From Rhizobium sp. N324 (GTDB lineage Bacteria; Pseudomonadota; Alphaproteobacteria; Rhizobiales; Rhizobiaceae), in contig NZ_CP013630.1 of assembly GCF_001664485.1 (NCBI RefSeq), positions 4,197,501 through 4,261,500 of the forward strand: a stretch of 64,000 bases of DNA, read 5' to 3'. Of the stretch, positions 63,381 to 64,000 are shown piece after piece. Position 1 is the stretch's first letter; each line of letters opens with the position of its first letter. A program made the position numbers and the translations under genes. The notes beneath the pieces were generated by a model. That model worked only from the letters and a program-made list of their open reading frames with translations, was not told where the DNA came from and did no database searches.

Positions 63381-64000
63381 ATGGCAGCGTCAAGCCAATC
63401 CGGCAGCAGCCAATCCGGCAGCGGTAAGAAATTCTGGCTGCTGGGCGGCGGCATCCTGCTGGTGATCGCGCTTTATACCGGCGGCTGGTTCTATGCGGCA
63501 TCGACGCTGAAGACCACGGTGCTGAAGGCGATCGCGCCGCGCGACCAGGCGGGCGTCAGCGGCGAATGCTCGGATATCGAATTCCGCGGCTATCCTTTCC
63601 GGATCGGCCTGTTCTGCTCCAAGATCGATGTCGACGACACCGTCAACGGCGTCTCGGCCACCTTCGGCGCGTTGCGTTCGGCAGCCCAAGTCTATGCGCC
63701 CGGCAATATCGTCTGGGAGCTTGATTCGCCGGCCGAGATCCGCACCAGCAACGGCCTTTCGATCTCGGCCCAATGGGCGGACCTGCAATCGAGCCTGGCG
63801 ACGAGGCTCAGGGGCATCGACCGCAGCTCGACCGTCATCAAGGGCCTGAAGGCGACGGCGGTCTCCTCCTACACCGGCCAGACCATCAGCTTCGATGCCG
63901 CCCACACCGAAATCCATCTGCGCCAGAACGGAGCCGATCTGGACGGCGCGATCTCCGTCCAGGATGCGAATACGGCGATCAAGGATTGGCCGCAGATCTT
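63381..64000 (+). CDS. DUF2125 domain-containing protein, 3' end outside the window
   Basis: 206 codons present from the ATG at 63381 (GGAGA site). A Ser/Gln/Gly-rich head (MAASSQSGSSQSGSG), one membrane helix (FWLLGGGILLVIALYTGGWF) and a periplasmic part with FRGYPFRIGLFCSK, the DUF2125 opening. Family of unknown role in Alphaproteobacteria. The rest runs off the edge. Confidence 0.85.
   Translation, partial: MAASSQSGSSQSGSGKKFWLLGGGILLVIALYTGGWFYAASTLKTTVLKAIAPRDQAGVSGECSDIEFRGYPFRIGLFCSKIDVDDTVNGVSATFGALRSAAQVYAPGNIVWELDSPAEIRTSNGLSISAQWADLQSSLATRLRGIDRSSTVIKGLKATAVSSYTGQTISFDAAHTEIHLRQNGADLDGAISVQDANTAIKDWPQI

Overview
This 64 kb window looks like chromosomal DNA of an alphaproteobacterium of the order Hyphomicrobiales, most likely Rhizobium (R. 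leguminosarum/etli group). That rests on the high G+C, the housekeeping gene neighbourhoods (lysC-ptsP-prfA-prmC-DUF4167-clpB; tlpA divergent from argH with lysA and a TIGR02302 gene; hpt-ftsE-ftsX), and several intergenic palindromes of rhizobial type. No strain or species can be fixed from the sequence alone. Most of the window is core genome, and the accessory parts are small.

Layout. 1-9.7 kb: end of an unknown gene, then a minus-strand run (clpB, an Asn-rich DUF4167 protein, prmC, prfA, ptsP, lysC). 10-14.7 kb: ubiG, a ParDE toxin-antitoxin pair, a minus-strand set (DUF1178, carbon-nitrogen hydrolase, glutaredoxin, comF-like) and a divergent methyltransferase gene. 14.9-15.5 kb: an orphan Flp pilin gene and a small membrane protein gene. 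15.6-19.1 kb: a LysR regulator divergent from a DsbA-family protein, an NAD(P)-binding protein and an exported metallo-beta-lactamase-fold protein that lacks most metal ligands. 19.2-22.8 kb: mutT, GNAT, argJ and a parvulin, with a strongly structured intergenic element between the last two. 23-31.4 kb: secA, a flippase, a FemAB-like acyltransferase, an acyl-CoA synthetase and an aldo/keto reductase. 31.5-33.5 kb: a TetR regulator and an MFS transporter, divergent over two operator-like palindromes.

33.6-37.2 kb is the clearest accessory segment. It begins at tRNA-Leu(CAA) and holds poorly known genes, a resolvase-like remnant and an AbiJ-type (abortive-infection-like) gene broken by a one-base frameshift. 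37.3-47.6 kb returns to chromosomal genes: a small exported protein, a CPA2 antiporter fused to a cyclic-nucleotide-binding domain, a YqaA-like protein, dsbB-like, HNH, alkA-like, gluQRS, YihY, SDR, a HIG1-like protein, a 0.6 kb block of intergenic repeats, a cobalamin adenosyltransferase and a rhomboid protease. 47.8-54.5 kb: etfB-etfA-hbdA, a 30-residue membrane microprotein, tlpA, argH, a small lipoprotein and lysA. 54.6-64 kb: TIGR02302, a CpdR-like response regulator, hpt, a DUF3426-like protein, ftsE-ftsX, YdcF, a PlsC-type acyltransferase, a ChaC-like protein and a truncated DUF2125 gene at the edge.

No CRISPR array, rRNA operon, intact insertion sequence or integrase was seen. The best leads for something new are the decayed tRNA-Leu island with its AbiJ-like gene and neighbours, the metal-ligand-less MBL protein in the LysR cluster, the double-hairpin element at 21743-21873, the 30-aa ORF, and the dispersed palindrome family.
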